Positions 10,859 to 21,474 of a DNA stretch of 64,000 nt are shown here, piece after piece. The notes under the pieces are model-generated. The model did no database searches, was not told where the DNA came from, and saw only the letters and a list, made by a program, of their open reading frames with translations. Each line of letters opens with the position of its first letter. Within the stretch, counting starts at the first letter, position 1. The translations under genes and the position numbers were made by a program. Origin of the DNA: Beverwykella pulmonaria (Eukaryota > Ascomycota > Dothideomycetes > Pleosporales > Melanommataceae); the NCBI GenBank assembly GCA_001599595.1, contig BCHH01000010.1, positions 1,361,392-1,425,391 of the forward strand, written 5' to 3'.

Positions 10859-11340
10859 CTACATCCACATCAACTGCCTCTGGCTCCTTAGATACATCTG
10901 GAGGAGGTTTAGGAGCCTTTTTATTACGTAGATTCCTTTTTTAGACAATTGTATGTCCCGCCGGAGTTGCTTTTCTGCTGCCCGAGCGATCTGAGCTTCC
11001 TTACGCCTAGCAGCCTTCATCTGCTGTTGTTGGATCCGGAGCTCCTTTGCCGCCAGCCTCATGCGACGCCTCTCCTCAAGCATGTCTGCCTTTGCTTTCT
11101 TTGCCGTCTTCCTGCGCTCTATCTCCTGGTTCTTTTGGTGTTGTAATAACTGCTTATCAGCATCCTTTTGGGCCTGTCGAGCGCGAGCCTGCTTAACCTT
11201 GGATGGCAACCAGAAGACAGCATCACCATGGTACTCCTGCGGTGTCTCGAGCAGCAAAGGCTTGCCATGCTGTCGGCACTTCTTCTTATTTATTAGGGCG
11301 TATTTGAGTTGCTCGTTTTCGTGCTATACTAACGTCGTCT
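10859..11340 (-). pseudogene. Relic of a pogo/Fot1-type transposase C-terminus
   Basis: The 132-codon frame begins LLETPQEYHGDAVFWLPSKV and continues as a highly charged coiled coil (KQARARQAQKDADKQ, ARRKEAQIARAAEKQLRR). This is the standard C-terminal tail of fungal pogo/Fot1 DDE transposases, in which the VFW-SP-KV segment leads into an Arg/Lys/Glu-rich helix. Upstream (11260-11420) the frame is full of stops though the STQRIKLEED-like segment is still recognisable. No catalytic core is present here. Confidence 0.65.
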
Positions 11341-12468
11341 AGACGGCCACCGTGTGGGTTGTAACTGAGCTGTCAGACGCGCAAATCCGCGAGGTCCTCA
11401 ACAACCTTGCGCAATAAGCGTTTAGTCTTCCTCTAGCTTGATGCGCTGAGTACTGACGTAGTACTCTTGCTTAAGGAGGGCCTATTATTCTCCTCTGTCT
11501 TAAATTTTTTTAAGTATTGCCTCTTAGTCTAGCAGCAAGGATGCTGTAAAGGGCTGAGCCCCGGTTTTGTGGATCCTTCGCACAAGGCCTTGGCAGGACA
11601 TAAATATCGGCTACACAAGCTGAATCGTGTTAATTCAACTTGTGTGTTAAGGGCGGGTCCCGGATCCTATGGCGTCGTCACGTAACAGGTAGGGGTGAGT
11701 TCGTCCTAGGTGGTGGAGGGTGAGAGGGTGAATACAAAGTAGATGTCGAAGCAGGGAGATGTGATGGGATAGAAGAGGCTCAAATGATAAGCATTGTATC
11801 CTAATGTGCTAACAGGAGGAAGCATGAAGACGAAGAGGACGCAGAGGCCGGCGGAGTTTATAAGGCAGGAAGCGGCACCACACCGCTTTCCAGCCCCATA
11901 TGGGCGTGTGCATGGGACCTAGCGCCATCACATATACCTTGCAGTCTTTGTTTAAGTTATATAGTATTTGCCTTTGCTATTATTAAGATATAGCAGTATA
12001 GCCTTACTTTCGCCCCTAAATTTTATTGTCTTAACACATACAAGCTTAATCACTATAAGACCTCAAAAGGAGCTATAGGACATATATAAAAGTGTCTATT
12101 CCAGTTTTAATAGCTTATTATCGCATGGTTGTTGAGATAATTAGATGTGATATATCGAAATTTTGATGTTTTGAGGTTAGCGGCTCGCTAGAAGTAATTA
12201 GAGATTAATAATAATACTCTCCTTACACACAGAGAATTTGTTAAAAGATTGTTAGTTAAATTTAAATCTACTCCACTGCCTTTAAATATAAGACTAGAAG
12301 TGTCAGGAGCGGGGCACGGCACCACTCCGCCACTACAACCTAAACGAATGTTCAATCACATTGAACATTGAGGTGCCGAACAAGGTATATATACCGGATG
12401 TCTTTTGATATGTTACCCGATCTGTCGCAATCTGACCCTATGCGGAGTCTTGTATGACAGGGGCCTTA
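11341..12468. other. AT-rich degraded repeat-like DNA
   Basis: About 1.1 kb with no open frame of interest. It turns strongly AT-rich from about 11,930 to 12,300, as expected for repeat-induced decay. A hairpin lies at 11613-11645. The paired phrases GCGGCACCACACCGC (near 11871) and GGCACGGCACCACTCCGCC (near 12313) hint at a duplicated element end, but I cannot define an element. Confidence 0.4.
11613..11645. repeat. Imperfect inverted repeat (13-bp arms, 7-nt loop)
   Basis: ACACAAGCTGAAT is followed seven bases later by ATTCAACTTGTGT, complementary except for one position. It could be an element end or a chance hairpin. Confidence 0.5.
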
Positions 12469-12680
12469 CAAGAAGAAGAAGCAGATCTTCAAAGTCCGTT
12501 TGGCTGAACCAGTTCGTGTAATGAATTGGAGTGGAGTGGACTAGAGAAGGAAGAAATTGGTTCAGAACCAGTGAAATGAAGCAAATATTGAAGAAATTAA
12601 AATACATCTACTAAGCGATTCTATTCATCATCATGGGCGCTAGTTGGACGACTGCGTAGTTGAACAACTTGCAGTGGGGT
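12469..12680. repeat. Dispersed repeat, copy 2 (partner at 6225-6440)
   Basis: Colinear and in the same orientation as copy 1. It contains a short insertion (GGACGACTGCGTAG) relative to copy 1 between the GGGCGCTAGTT and TTGAACAAC blocks. Confidence 0.75.
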
Positions 12681-13003
12681 TAGCGTACAATCAAAAGAGG
12701 AAAGATATTGCAGACCAGTTCGAGAAAGTCCTGAATCCATTTGTCTCCACTCAAATCCAGATGGTGCAATTTTAACCAGATACAGCCAGGTGACTCCAAG
12801 CAATGCAATTGCGAATGCGGCATCGTACACGAAGATGAATAAGGTAAGGCATGCAGCAATGAATTATTCGGTGCCAAGCGAGGGAGTCATAAAGCGTGAG
12901 AGCTTGCCGTCGAATTTGAAAGACATTTTGTAAACTGTAGCAATCCCATAATATGGGATGAGGTTAATGCTCTCAAGTCCAAACATCAGGTTGGAAACTC
13001 TTC
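12627..13003 (-). pseudogene. Possible broken membrane-protein exon
   Basis: Read on the minus strand from about 13,000, the frame gives INLIPYYGIATVYKMSFKF, then FMTPSLGTE, a stop (TAA), then FIAACLTLFIFVYDAAFAIALLG and VTWLYLVKIAPSGFEW before a final stop. The composition is that of a membrane protein with one nonsense codon. I do not recognise the family and it could be chance; no start codon is assigned. Confidence 0.25.
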
Positions 13004-13225
13004 AGGTATCGATGATAGGCATTTTATCTATTCACCGTAATCTGCTGACAAGCCTGTGAGCAGCAGGTGATGGGGAATCGGCACAAGTTCATTGGTGAAG
13101 AGCTCCTTCCATGACAGCTTTTGACCGTGCGTGACGCCTGACGCGGGGACGTGTGAAGTATTTAGCGTCCGCCCTCCCCTAGCAACGACCTGCCAATTCT
13201 TCCTCATCAGCGACGTCCCGACATC

Positions 13226-14084
13226 ATGATACCAAACCCTTCTGACGATATCGAAGGTGCTGCTAGTCGAGACAAAATAGCAGACTTTCTCGCCGGAACC
13301 CACGACAAGTCTGCAATAATATTTCGACGCTACGACAAGCTCGCGCTTCTCAACATTCTAGCACTAGACAGTCGCCTGGGTGCGCTTGAGAAAGATCTTA
13401 AATCGTCCAGAACACTGCCGAGCGATAAGGAGAGGGAGCTCAAGGAAGCAATGCGCGATTACCGTAAGACCCTTTTCGCAGATATTTAGCCATAGCTGAA
13501 AAACTTCTCATCAGACAACGCGATCATAACTTATAGCCGTGTTCTATCGCTCTATGCTCCTGCCACCCGATCCATCGAAGCTGTACAGGACTGGATCACT
13601 AGACACAAAGAGGAAAGCTTCAGTCTGACAGAAGAGGAACCCAGGGGCAGCAAGTGGACATCTTATCCGGATCTCGTAGCTCTCCATTCTCCCGCCTGGG
13701 ACGACCCCGTCTCTCGATTCTGTGCCAAGTATCTTGGACTTGCCTTCCTTGTATGTTACCGCCATTATTCTAGTTACGAACGATTGTTAATACAGATATC
13801 TCTAGGATTATGAGAGGTCCACCACGACGGTAAAATACCTGAGCGAATCCAGAATCAGGCATTTTGTCGAGTTTCAGGGGGTTTTTATAACCATTGGGTT
13901 TCTTATCTCAGCTATGTGGGCTCTTTGGAAGTTAGATAACAATATAGTAGCAAAGCTTGGAACGGTAACTGGCTTTGTAATAGGTTTCGCCTTGTGGCTT
14001 CTATTCTTAACGGGCGTGCAAAAGAAAGAAGCCTTGGGCGCAATCGCTGCATATGCGGCGGTTCTGGTTGTGTATATTTCCTAG
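13226..14084 (+). pseudogene. DUF6594-family membrane protein with two in-frame TAG codons
   Basis: Two exons (13226-13750 and 13806-14084, 55-nt GT-AG intron) encode a fungal DUF6594 protein: acidic N-terminus, helical middle (FRRYDKLALLNILALDSRLG), a conserved segment NAIITYSRVLSLYAPATRS, and a C-terminal pair or trio of TM helices (FITIGFLISAMWALWKL, VTGFVIGFALWLLFLTGV, AIAAYAAVLVVYIS). The frame is continuous except for TAG at 13487-13489 and TAG at 13493-13495, two codons apart. Both are CAG-to-TAG type changes, the CpA-to-TpA signature of repeat-induced point mutation. Without them the protein would be about 267 residues, normal for the family. The rest of the frame and the intron are intact, so the loss is recent, or the stops are read through, which I cannot tell. 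Confidence 0.85.
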
Positions 14085-14330
14085 GGTTGATAATGCAGAT
14101 TCTAGGCGCGGCGTCGTTTCCGTGTGCGAATCAATTTGATCTTTTTCGGAGCTATACATATCCTCAAGGATTTTGTCCGTTACAATGCTAGTGTCGGTAA
14201 CCCCGAGGTTATTCACGGTCACAGTAGAGGTAATCGACTGGTTGAATGTATTACCACGTAGCAGTGGGCTCCAATACCGTAGTATTAGTGTCCTGCTTGT
14301 GTGGTGATGATATTCTTAAGGTTCTAAGAT

Positions 14331-14474
14331 ACGAGGATCCTTGAGGATCCTTGACTCAGAAAGCTGATCACGTGACTGCCGAGGATCCTTGAGGATCCTT
14401 GACTCAGAAAGCTGATCACGTGACTGCCGAGGATCCTTGAGGATCCTTGACTCAGAAAGCTGATCATGTGACCG
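14331..14474. repeat. Minisatellite: three 48-bp units with TGACTCA and CACGTG
   Basis: Three near-identical head-to-tail units begin GAGGATCCTTGAGGATCCTT and each holds TTGACTCAG and a TGATCACGTGAC palindrome. The third unit is diverged (CATGTG instead of CACGTG). Related half-units (AATCACGTGATA, AATCATGTGATA) follow to about 14,525. This could be part of an LTR-type element. Confidence 0.9.
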
Positions 14475-14725
14475 CCGCCAGAGCGGGGAAATCACGTGAT
14501 ATCAACGCTGAGAAATCATGTGATACCAACAGCTAGTGACCCTGCCACGGGAACGTCGACTTAATAAGTACAGGCTGCTTAGCGAACTAACGCATAATTG
14601 CTCATAGTAGTGATAGAGAACGATCCTTGCTATTCGCAGCCTGAAAGGATCCAATACAGAACCCTGCTCAAGCACCTCAGCACAGCAAAGGCTGTTAAAG
14701 AGCTGTTCTATTGCTGCTCCGCAAC

Positions 14726-14935
14726 TGGTTGGGTTCTGTCAACCTGTGGGTCACATGATGAGTCACCTATATGTTTGCTCAGTGACTCACTTCTATGTTT
14801 GCCCATGTGACTCACTTCTATGTTTGCTCATGTGACTCACCTCTATGTTTGCGATTCACTATCTTGGCAGGCTCCTAGCATGCTTGGTAAGACTATAGAT
14901 ATTTCTCTCTCTATCTACTTCGTTACATTACAACA
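14726..14935. mobile_element. Solo LTR (probably Ty1/copia type) with 5-bp target duplication
   Basis: The 210-bp segment starts TGGTTGGGTTCTG and ends TTACATTACAACA, so it has the TG...CA ends of an LTR. It is flanked on both sides by the direct repeat GCAAC (14721-14725 and 14936-14940). Inside are about four imperfect tandem units of roughly 27 bp, most carrying TGACTCA followed by CTATGTTTGC. The organisation and the pyrimidine stretch near the 3' end resemble fungal copia LTRs. No internal element sequence is present, so it is a recombination product. Confidence 0.75.
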
Positions 14936-14940
14936 GCAAC

Positions 14941-15354
14941 TAACCGACCTAACGTGGGATGTACAACCGAACCCTAATTGGGCTCAGCCTACGCACGAAC
15001 CATGCCGAGTACTTATTAAACGCGAAGGACCTCTGGTTGAGCTCCTTACGCAACGTCTTGTATGGTAATATATCGCACCTGAGGTTGTATCCGTAGCCTA
15101 CGATAGCCAATTGAGCCTTGATCACGAACTATCGATTGCCTCTCGTGACATAACCCTTGCACCCCTTGCCAACGCTTCAACGGCGTACTCCAATTGCACC
15201 CATATTTATTCGCCACCTGAGTTAGATTAGGTCGTTCTCTGTCTTTTAGCAATTCCAATTCTGCAAGCGCGTCGTCGATTGAAGCCATATTGATGGAATA
15301 ATCGAATTTTGAAAATCGAGGGTGGATGGTACTGAGTGTGTTACGCAGGGCCAT
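14941..15354 (-). pseudogene. Relic of a pogo/Fot1-type transposase N-terminus
   Basis: MASIDDALAELELLKDRERP followed by NLTQVANKYGCNWSTPLKRW and QGVQG matches the N-terminal helix-turn-helix (psq/CENP-B-type) start of fungal pogo/Fot1 transposases. The usual downstream sequence decays into other frames after about 40 residues. The relic has the same orientation as the C-terminal relic at 10859-11340, but the two are 3.6 kb apart and need not be one copy. Confidence 0.6.
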
Positions 15355-16220
15355 GCGTTATGCGGGGAAATACGGTAGAGAAGAGGACGGAGGGAAGGTT
15401 GAAGTCACTTTAGACGCCAACAACTTTCACGGTAGGTTGATGTTTGCACTACCACAGTAAGCAGATTCCGAGACATAACCTCTCTTGTAGAAGGCGAGTT
15501 CGCATGCGACTAATAAACCTACCATCGGCATGTTGATTGATTTTCAGTCATGTGAATGTCTCCCCCGAATCGAAACAAAGCATGCTACCTCATCCGGGCG
15601 TCTCACTTCATCTCTCCTACTATACACTCCTATCTGCCCCAAACCTACTCTCAACCCTATCAGTGCGACACAACCTTTACACAAGCACGTCTTTGGTAGT
15701 ATGATCCGGGTAGCGGAGAAGGGAGAAGTCTACCCAACTTTGGTGCGCTATGCTTGCCTATTTAGTCGTTGGCTTACATGATCTGACAGAATGTTTCCTG
15801 TTGTAACAGATGTGGTTGGTAGAGAAATACGTACACCTCTTCTCGTAGGTGTACAGATTTCTTAACGCGTTATCCTTGTCTTCCCCACCAAAACATCAAA
15901 GATAGTGCCGACAAGGTTCGGGAAGAGACTGGTTGGGCTTTTGGTAATCCTTGGAAAGTGCTTTAATTTTGTCACACTAAGGAAGTCAAAAAGGGTGTCG
16001 CTACGTATCCATCAGTGAGCGCATCCGTGTTGTCCTTGCAACCTTCGCTCAACTCTTCAACTTGATCAAACACGGCATCTTGTATTCGAAAGAATTATGT
16101 TATGATACAAATGTGAACAAGGTATAGACTAGGATGTCATCACTCCTAGGCCCACGGCGTTTCGACATAATCAACGAGAAGGGTTTACATCCTAGCTTGC
16201 CATGCCCGCGACGTGTGACC
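15355..16220. other. Intergenic, nothing recognised
   Basis: About 870 bp between the transposon-rich island and the 3' end of the Herp-like gene. No gene, RNA or repeat stood out. Confidence 0.45.
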
Positions 16221-18598
16221 TCATGAGGACGACCCCTCTGCAGCCACTTCAGCCCTCTCCTTGCCTTTGCTGCTCGAACTCACACCACTTGGTCCCTCCG
16301 CTGTGTGTGCTTCTGACTTGGGCTCATTGGCACCGTTTTCCTCATCTTGTCTGGCCTCTTGTGCTTGCTGTGCTTGCTGCTCCTGTTGCCTCGCGGCCTC
16401 CTCTAGCCTCTGCGCTTCCGCTGCCGCTGCTCTTACTCGATCCTCTTGCGCCTGAACCATGCGCTCGCCAATCCCTGGCCATAGACTTGCCACAAAGAGC
16501 GCAAAAGCGCGCTCTGTGGTCCTCATCGCATCTCTAATCCAGCTAAAACGATTCTCTTGATGCTGTCGGACCAGCCTTTGCGCAGCTTCTCCGGGTGTGA
16601 GGTTTTGGTTCGGCTCGGTTCTCTGGCCATTCGGGGCGGGGTTCTGGGCTTGTCCGTTGGCGTTTTGGGCCTGCCGATCTGCTCTGTCAGCCAGCGGGAG
16701 AAGAGCTTCGAAATGGTGGCGTATTGCGTCAAATTGCGCCTCGAAGATGCCAACTTGGGCAAGATACACGAGTGCTGCTACGATGCCCATCATAATCGGT
16801 CTGTAATAGCCACCTCCGCCAGCGAAAATGTATATGAAACACGCAAGCTTGAATATAAGCCACAGATGTCCAGCGATACGAACGAATTGGTCATTTTCCG
16901 CCGCAGGATTCGCATCTGGAACCTGGTTCTGGTTCTGGTTCTGGTTCTGATTTTGGTCCTGATTTTGTGGCGGCTGTGCCGCAGGTTGTGCACCTTGCGC
17001 GGTCTGGGCGGGCTGAGCGGCTGCAAACTGGTTCTGGAACTGGGCAGCGTTGTGGGCAATTTGCTGTCCGATGCCAGCGAACAACTGTCTGTTAGAAGCA
17101 AACTGTTGAGTGAAGGCCTGAAAGGGCAGTGTCGGGACCATGGGAGCAGTAGAGTACGTGCCCCGTTGGTCGAAAAGGATCCCGACCGGGCCTTGGGGAC
17201 TGGACAGAATGAAGAGTTCTGAGCCAACGTCGGCCAATGAGGGCTGATTGGTAGCTTGCTGGGATTGTGTGCGAGGCGCGGGGGCTGGTGGGTTTATGCT
17301 AGACGATGGAGTGGGCACAGAACCTGGCGAGGAGTTCTCAGTAGACGGATCTCGCTCCGACGCACCGCTGTTGTTGAAGCGATCCAGCATGGCATTCAGC
17401 GCTTCGGCCTGTGCCCTTAAACTCGTGGCTGATTCTTGTAGGGAGACGACATCCCTATTCTGGGCCATGGAAGGATTCGCCAGCACATGGGTAAGGCCAC
17501 GTTGAACTCGGTCGAGATTTTGGGTCAGGCTTTGCACGTGGTGACGAATTCGCTCGATGCGCCAAGAGGGAGGGGTCACAGAACCAAGCTGATCTGCCGG
17601 CACGGGGTGTCCGCTTGGCGGCTGAAGCAATGCTCTAGCGTTTTCCATGTCCTGACGCACGCCTTGGAGTCCAGCCCGGACCAAAGCCAGCACGGTATCG
17701 ACTTCTCTCGGCGCCGGGGAGCCTGACGGATGGACCGGGGGGACGAGGCCAGGCGGGTGGGGGAATGCTCGGGGGAGGAAAGGCTGCTGGTTGGGGCGCG
17801 CAGGAATCGTAATGTTGGTATCGTTGAATGTCATAGTCCAGCGTTCGCCATTGGGGCCGAGGGTTTCGTGACGTATCGTCCGGGTAGTGTTAGGGGGTAA
17901 GTTCATGGCTCCAGGGCCCAAGGCTGGCCCTGTTCCAGGCAGGAGTGGCTGGCCACTTCCCTCTGCAGAAGCAGGCGTGCCGCCCCGCGAAAGCTGGTTC
18001 TGTGCAGGTGGGGTCTGAGCATTGTGTTGGTGTTGGTGTTGGTGTTGTTGTAGGCTCTGGTTCATGGTCTGGGCAATGTGTTGCTGCAGCTCGGGCGGAA
18101 TGGGGAGGTGGTTGAACGGGTGGTTCGGAGGCAGATGGGGGTGGTGATGGTGCGGATGGTGGTGGTGGTGCGGCAAGGGCGAGTGGGCGTGCGCATTCGG
18201 CCGCGGCTGCGGGGGTGCGGTGGATGGCGGTGGGGTTGATGAGGGTGCTGGGGACGTGGACGTGCCGGGCAGCTCGCGCAGGACGAGGTGGAGGTTCTGT
18301 TCTTTGGAGTTGCGGATCTGGAGCCAGGTCAGCGCGCGCTTTCGGCGTGTTGGGGGAACGGCGGACGAACATTCTCAAGGCCAAAGACGTCGGCCAGCGT
18401 GTCTGTCTCGTTGGCCACCACGCGTCCCCGGTATATCAGGCGCATGCGCTCCGTGGCGGGGCGGCTCGACAAGGCATCTTGGATGCGGACGCGCAGGTCT
18501 TTGACGGTTGTCGAGGCAGCGAGGTCGGGCAGCGTGATGTCGCCCTCGAAATTCGGGGACAGGATCTTGAGGTTGACGGCGGGCGCGTCGTCGGCCAT
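16221..18598 (-). CDS. Ubiquitin-like-domain membrane protein (Herp/HERPUD-like)
   Basis: Two exons (18371-18598 and 16221-18317; 53-nt intron with a CTGAC branch site) encode 774 residues. Residues 5-92 form a ubiquitin-like domain (VNLKILSPNFEGDITLPDL, RMRLIYRGRVVANETDTL, and after splicing NIRNSKEQNLHLVLRE). A long low-complexity linker follows with His-rich (about residues 124-145) and Gln/His stretches, then a QNQ-repeat tract. Around residues 555-600 two closely spaced hydrophobic segments (LWLIFKLACFIYIFAGG, IMMGIVAALVYLAQVGIF) give a hairpin membrane anchor. The C-terminus is an Ala/Glu/Gln-rich charged helix. The arrangement is that of Herp, an ER membrane adaptor for Hrd1-dependent ERAD; the role here is inferred. 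A CA/TG dinucleotide tract lies just upstream of the start. Confidence 0.85.
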
Positions 18599-19074
18599 GG
18601 CGTGTGTGCGTGTGTGTGTGTGGTGAGTGTGTGAGGGCAGGCGCGTCGAGGTGGTCGTGGTGGGAGACGTGGGGATACGTTGCGCTTGGAGCTCGGGGAC
18701 CGCCAGTCAGCCCACGGAACGCGCGCTCGCGACTCTGGGGCAAAGACGGCGGCGCAGCGAAGGCGTGCGTGCTGGCCTCTGCTGGCGGCGAGCGGGCGCG
18801 TCTTCCCGTCGTCGCAAAAGCTCAAGCGTTCGGCCAAGGGAGTGGATGCAGCTTCAGCCGTACTTGCGGCGTGGACAAAGTGGTCGCGATGTGGTCCAGT
18901 GCCAAGCTACGCGGGCCTACGTCATTGGCTGTGAAAAAGAGCTGCTGCTTTTCACACTCGCTGGCCCATCCCTCTCTCTCAGCCCATTGACCTATCAACG
19001 CCTACCCGTTGGCCGTCTCGAATTCATACACTGTCTACCACCCTGCGCCCCGTCGCATGAAGGAAATCGCAACC
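18599..19074. promoter_or_regulatory. Divergent promoter region with TG repeat
   Basis: The 476-bp interval separates the Herp-like gene (minus) and the PSD gene (plus). A (TG)n-rich tract at about 18602-18634 sits directly at the minus-strand start and would be a CA repeat in its 5' leader. A CT-rich block precedes the plus-strand start. Confidence 0.6.
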
Positions 19075-20750
19075 ATGTCCTCGTGCGCCCGCCGGTTTGC
19101 CCGCGTCCCCGTCCGCCCAAGATACCCTGGTTCTCCCTTCCGCCCTGCACACACCCGCCTCCCCCCCCCGTCGCGCAGCTTCTCGTCCTCGCGGCCGCGC
19201 CTCGAGCAGGGCAATTTTCACAGAAAGGAATCCTTCCGGTCGCGGCTGAACGCAGCCCTCAAAAACACAAAAATAAAATGGGAGCCCATCCCCATTGCCC
19301 TCGGTGTGGGCTTCTTGGGGGTCTGGCAGCTCTACCGCGTACAGCGACGGGAGAAGCACACCCAACGGGAAAGAGAGCAGGGCCAAGACGCAGACACAGA
19401 CAGCCAGGGCCGCCCCAAGAAGCGCGAGAGGATACGCCCGAGCGGTCCCTGGCAGGTCCAAATCATGTCCACGCTGCCACTCAAGGCCCTCTCGCGCGTC
19501 TGGGGCCGGTTCAATGAGCTCACCATTCCCTACTACCTCCGCGTCCCCGGCTTCCGGCTCTACTCGTTCATTTTTGGCGTCAAGTCAGTCTCCTGAGCAA
19601 AGTGTTCACGCCTCCAGCGCTCACGTACCGCAGCCTCTCCGAAGTCTCCGAGCCAGACCTCCACGTCTACCCCAACCTCGCCGCCTTCTTCTACCGCACC
19701 CTGAAGCCTGGCGCCCGACCCCTCGATCCGAACCCCAACGCCGTCCTCTCCCCCGCCGACGGCAAGATCATCCAGTTTGGCACCATAGAAAACGGAGAGG
19801 TGGAGCAGGTCAAGGGCATCACATACAGCCTCGATGCTCTACTAGGCTCCACTCGGCCCAAAAAGCGCACTCCCTCGATCGCAGGCGCAGAAGCAACGTC
19901 CAGCGATCCATCCCTGCAGTCAGGCGAAGAGGAAGCCATGCGCATAGACGAGGAGTTCGCCAACGTCAACGGCATTTCCTACACCCTGCCCAACCTCTTT
20001 TCCGGCCCCGAGCCCAAGAACGGAATGCCCACCGAGATGCCCACCGACCAGTCCACTGCACCCGCTCCTTCGTCCGAGGCCGAAGTACGCGCCGACCTCG
20101 CCTTGAGCAACGCCTCTCGCCCGTGGTGGGCTCCCGTCTCCGAAAAGACCCCATCTGCGCTCTACTATTGCGTCATTTACCTCGCCCCCGGCGACTACCA
20201 TCGTTTTCACTCTCCTGTCTCCTGGGTCGTCGAGAGCCGGCGCCATTTTGCTGGAGAGCTGTACAGCGTGTCCCCCTATTTACAGCGCACGCTTCCCGGC
20301 CTCTTCACCCTCAACGAGCGCGTTGTATTGCTCGGCCGCTGGAGATGGGGCTTCTTCTCCTACACGCCTGTCGGCGCTACGAACGTCGGATCCATCAAGA
20401 TCAACTTCGATCGCGAACTGCGCACCAACTCCCTCACCACCGACACCGCCGCGGATCGAGCTGCCGAAGAGGCTGCCGCCCGCGGGGAGCCGTACTCGGG
20501 ATTTGCAGAGGCCACCTATGAGAGCGCGAGCCAGGTTCTCGGAGGTTATTCACTGAAAAGGGGCGAGGAGATGGGCGGCTTCCAGCTGGGAAGTACCATT
20601 GTGCTGGTCTTTGAGGCCCCAAAGGCGATCAGACCGAGACTTGGGGAGGGGCATGACGAGGAGAGGAAGAGTGGGTTCAAGTGGAATATCAAGGACGGGA
20701 TGAAGGTCAAGGTCGGGGAGGCGCTGGGGTACGTGGACACAGACCACTAG
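19075..20750 (+). CDS. PSD1: Phosphatidylserine decarboxylase proenzyme, mitochondrial
   Basis: Two exons (19075-19583, 19634-20750; 50-nt intron restoring FGVNLSEVSEPDLH) encode 541 residues. An Arg/Ser-rich mitochondrial presequence is followed by one TM segment (PIALGVGFLGVWQLYR) and the decarboxylase domain. Catalytic features are visible: PADG, the histidine motif GDYHRFHSPV, and the C-terminal LGST motif where autocatalytic cleavage makes the pyruvoyl prosthetic group. The enzyme converts phosphatidylserine to phosphatidylethanolamine on the inner mitochondrial membrane. I chose the Met at 19075 because of its A at -3; an in-frame Met at 19057 is an alternative. The domain carries an acidic insertion (about residues 240-320) common in filamentous fungi. 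Confidence 0.96.
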
Positions 20751-21474
20751 CGCGGATTGTTTATACTCATGAATGTACAAAACTCACCGCACACTACCAC
20801 TGCCCACGAATGAACGAAGCCGTCTTGAGGCGGGAGTTTGTAAAAGCGCTGTTGGCGGGAAAACATGGACTTTGATGTGTTACCGCTCCTGAACACTGAG
20901 CCATGAGGGAATATGTATTGTGATCGTGAACCATAGTGGGAAGCGTGTTGGCTCAAAAAGCCTCTACGAAAGGCATATGACGTACAGCCTCTTCCCTTTC
21001 AAATGAAGCGCAAAGCTTTGAATCTGGCAATTATATCCACATTTGCAACGGAGGGGTAATTCCCACCGCAAACTGCATTTCCACACTGACATTACAATCA
21101 CCTCCACATCTTATCTCCCTCTATCTATCCATCTATCCATTCGTTCATCCATTCATTCCCTATCGACCCCTCCCATCCCCCAAACCCTCGCATTTCAAAC
21201 CACCCCAACACACTAGTCTACTCTAAGCATCTTACACGCGTGAGCAGATCGCCATCCGGCTTACCCCAACAATCGCTATGATCCCGGCTTATTTTGGTAC
21301 ACTACCCCATCCTCATGACATATGCAAACTTGATCGTCGCTCGCCACGACGACAAGGGAAACTAACCAGCTTGCGTCTGGGTCTCCATATAAAGGGCAGG
21401 CATGCGCAACCTTACACTGCCCAATTCTTAGTCCACAAAATCTTGAATTGCTCTTGAGTGGAAAGTGAGAAAAA
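20751..21474. other. Intergenic with CATT/CTAT-type simple repeat
   Basis: About 720 bp containing the PSD 3' region and the transporter promoter. A pyrimidine-rich simple repeat of CTAT/CATT units covers about 21118-21162. No gene is visible. Confidence 0.55.

Noticed and set aside
12621..12877. Two overlapping minus-strand frames as independent genes
   Set aside because: Short, without start context; better read together as one possible broken membrane-protein exon.
14331..14474. CRISPR-like array
   Set aside because: Units are contiguous with no unique spacers, and the genome is eukaryotic; it is a minisatellite.
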